The notes under the pieces: generated by a model
The model's database searches: none
Told to the model about the DNA's origin: nothing
What the model saw: the letters and a program-made list of their open reading frames with translations, nothing else
Translations under genes and position numbers: made by a program
Assembly (NCBI GenBank): GCA_963796675.1
Contig: CAWCMS010000002.1
Location: forward strand, 558,001-622,000
DNA: 64,000 nucleotides
Source: CAWCDJ01 sp963796675
Lineage (GTDB): Bacteria; Acidobacteriota; Terriglobia; Bryobacterales; Bryobacteraceae
Direction: 5' to 3'
Shown here: positions 63,364 through 64,000 of the stretch, piece after piece
Position numbering within the stretch: position 1 is the stretch's first letter
How the letters are laid out: each line of letters begins with the position of its first letter

Positions 63364-64000
63364 CGGCAGGCCTCCAGCGCGAAGGAGAGGATTTTGCGCG
63401 TGTCGAGCGGATCGATCACGGCGTCGCAGTGGCCGCGGGCGGCGGCGTACCTGGAGTCAAGCCAGCGCTCGTAATCGGCGCGAGTCCGTTCCATCGATTC
63501 GCGCAGCTCTTCGGGCACGGGTCCTCCCTTGTATTTTTCGAGCTCGGCAGAGTAGAGGGCCATCACCGCGGAATCGCCCTCCATCACGCCGATCCGGGCG
63601 GTGGGCCAGCTAAACGTGAAATTGGGGTCGAAGCCCTGGCCGGCCATGGCGTAGTAGCCGGCGCCGCTCGCGTGATTCACGGTCAGGACGATCTTCGGCA
63701 CCGTGGCGCACGACATGGTCTCGACCATCTCGGCTCCGGCGCGGATGATGCCTTCGTGCTCGGCCTCGGGCCCCACCATGAAGCCCGAGACGTCCTGAAT
63801 GTAGATGAGCGGCTGGCCGAGGCGCTCGCTGGTCTCGACGAAGTACGCCACCTTGCGCGCGGTTTCGGTGTAGACGATGCCCCCGATGCGCGGGCGGCCT
63901 TCGGCCTTGAGGAAGCCGCGGCGGTTGGCGATGATTGAGACGGGACGTCCGGCCAGGCGCGCGTTGGCGCACAGCATCTCGGGCGCATACTCGGGCTGGA
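63360..64000 (-). CDS. Acyl-CoA carboxylase beta (carboxyltransferase) subunit, partial
   Basis: The last 213 or so residues of a carboxyltransferase beta subunit; the start is beyond the right edge. Visible marks: RGFLKAEGRPRIGGIVYTETARKVAYFVE, IYIQDVSGFMVGPEAE, NHASGAGYYAMAG and SWPTARIGVMEGDSAVMAL. This is the methylcrotonyl-/geranyl-CoA carboxylase type, which moves CO2 from biotin to an acyl-CoA. With AtuA downstream, a role in leucine, isovalerate or acyclic terpene breakdown is likely. Confidence 0.9.
   Translation of the reverse strand, partial: QPEYAPEMLCANARLAGRPVSIIANRRGFLKAEGRPRIGGIVYTETARKVAYFVETSERLGQPLIYIQDVSGFMVGPEAEHEGIIRAGAEMVETMSCATVPKIVLTVNHASGAGYYAMAGQGFDPNFTFSWPTARIGVMEGDSAVMALYSAELEKYKGGPVPEELRESMERTRADYERWLDSRYAAARGHCDAVIDPLDTRKILSFALEACR

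Overview
The window looks like a chromosomal piece of an Acidobacteriota soil bacterium, most like the Solibacter/Bryobacter lineage. This is inferred from high GC, an ADOP-type ABC permease coupled to a PadR regulator, a large Oar-like TonB-dependent receptor, secreted DUF1080 and Gfo/Idh/MocA proteins, and short dispersed hairpin repeats. No rRNA, tRNA, transposase or prophage gene was recognised.

Layout. 1-7.6 kb: the tail of an S9 peptidase, an AAA-kinase-FHA fusion, an isoquinoline-oxidoreductase-like molybdenum hydroxylase pair, and an unknown 441-aa protein. 7.9-16.7 kb: a DUF3079 protein, an adenylation-carrier-thioesterase enzyme, a DEAD-box helicase, a run of small proteins (two of them paralogues, one GIY-YIG-like, one RRM protein without a clear start) and an Nramp-like transporter. 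17.1-33.0 kb: a HigBA toxin-antitoxin pair and a complete type I-G (formerly I-U) CRISPR-Cas locus. 33.4-40.8 kb: a sugar-use cluster (SSS symporter, small membrane protein, fucose-isomerase-like enzyme, ribulokinase-like kinase, ribulose-phosphate epimerase-like protein) and an exported FAD oxidoreductase. 40.8-50.2 kb: a membrane-bound winged-helix-like regulator divergent from a TonB receptor, a TPR-patatin membrane protein divergent from a RyR-domain protein, and an ECF sigma factor cluster. 50.2-64 kb: a hybrid histidine kinase split by a frameshift, DinB, ADOP permease plus PadR, an M20 peptidase, a DUF1080 protein, a Gfo/Idh/MocA protein, a HAD phosphatase, AtuA, and the end of an acyl-CoA carboxylase beta subunit.

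The CRISPR locus has two divergent arms. The effector arm (csb1-csb2-cas3-csb3, minus strand) has overlapping genes. The adaptation arm (cas2, cas4-cas1 fusion, plus strand) runs into an array of 80 full 36-bp repeats plus a degenerate last one. Spacers are about 34-40 bp.

The most interesting object is in the 646-bp gap between the arms. A stand-alone degenerate mini-CRISPR lies at 24627-24736. Its first pseudo-repeat keeps the 5' crRNA handle but has lost the stem. A 38-nt spacer-like segment follows. Its second pseudo-repeat keeps the hairpin through compensated base changes but has lost the 3' handle. The spacer matches 13 of 16 PAM-proximal bases of a site only about 45 bp away (24602-24617). 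That site has a TTA PAM, and mismatches fall at positions 6, 9 and 12. A near-consensus promoter (TTGACA, 17 bp, TAGTAT) pointing at csb1 lies just beyond the target. This is the architecture of creA antitoxin RNAs or of Cas-autoregulating mini-CRISPRs. I propose a CRISPR-guided regulator or toxin-antitoxin RNA module in this type I-G system.
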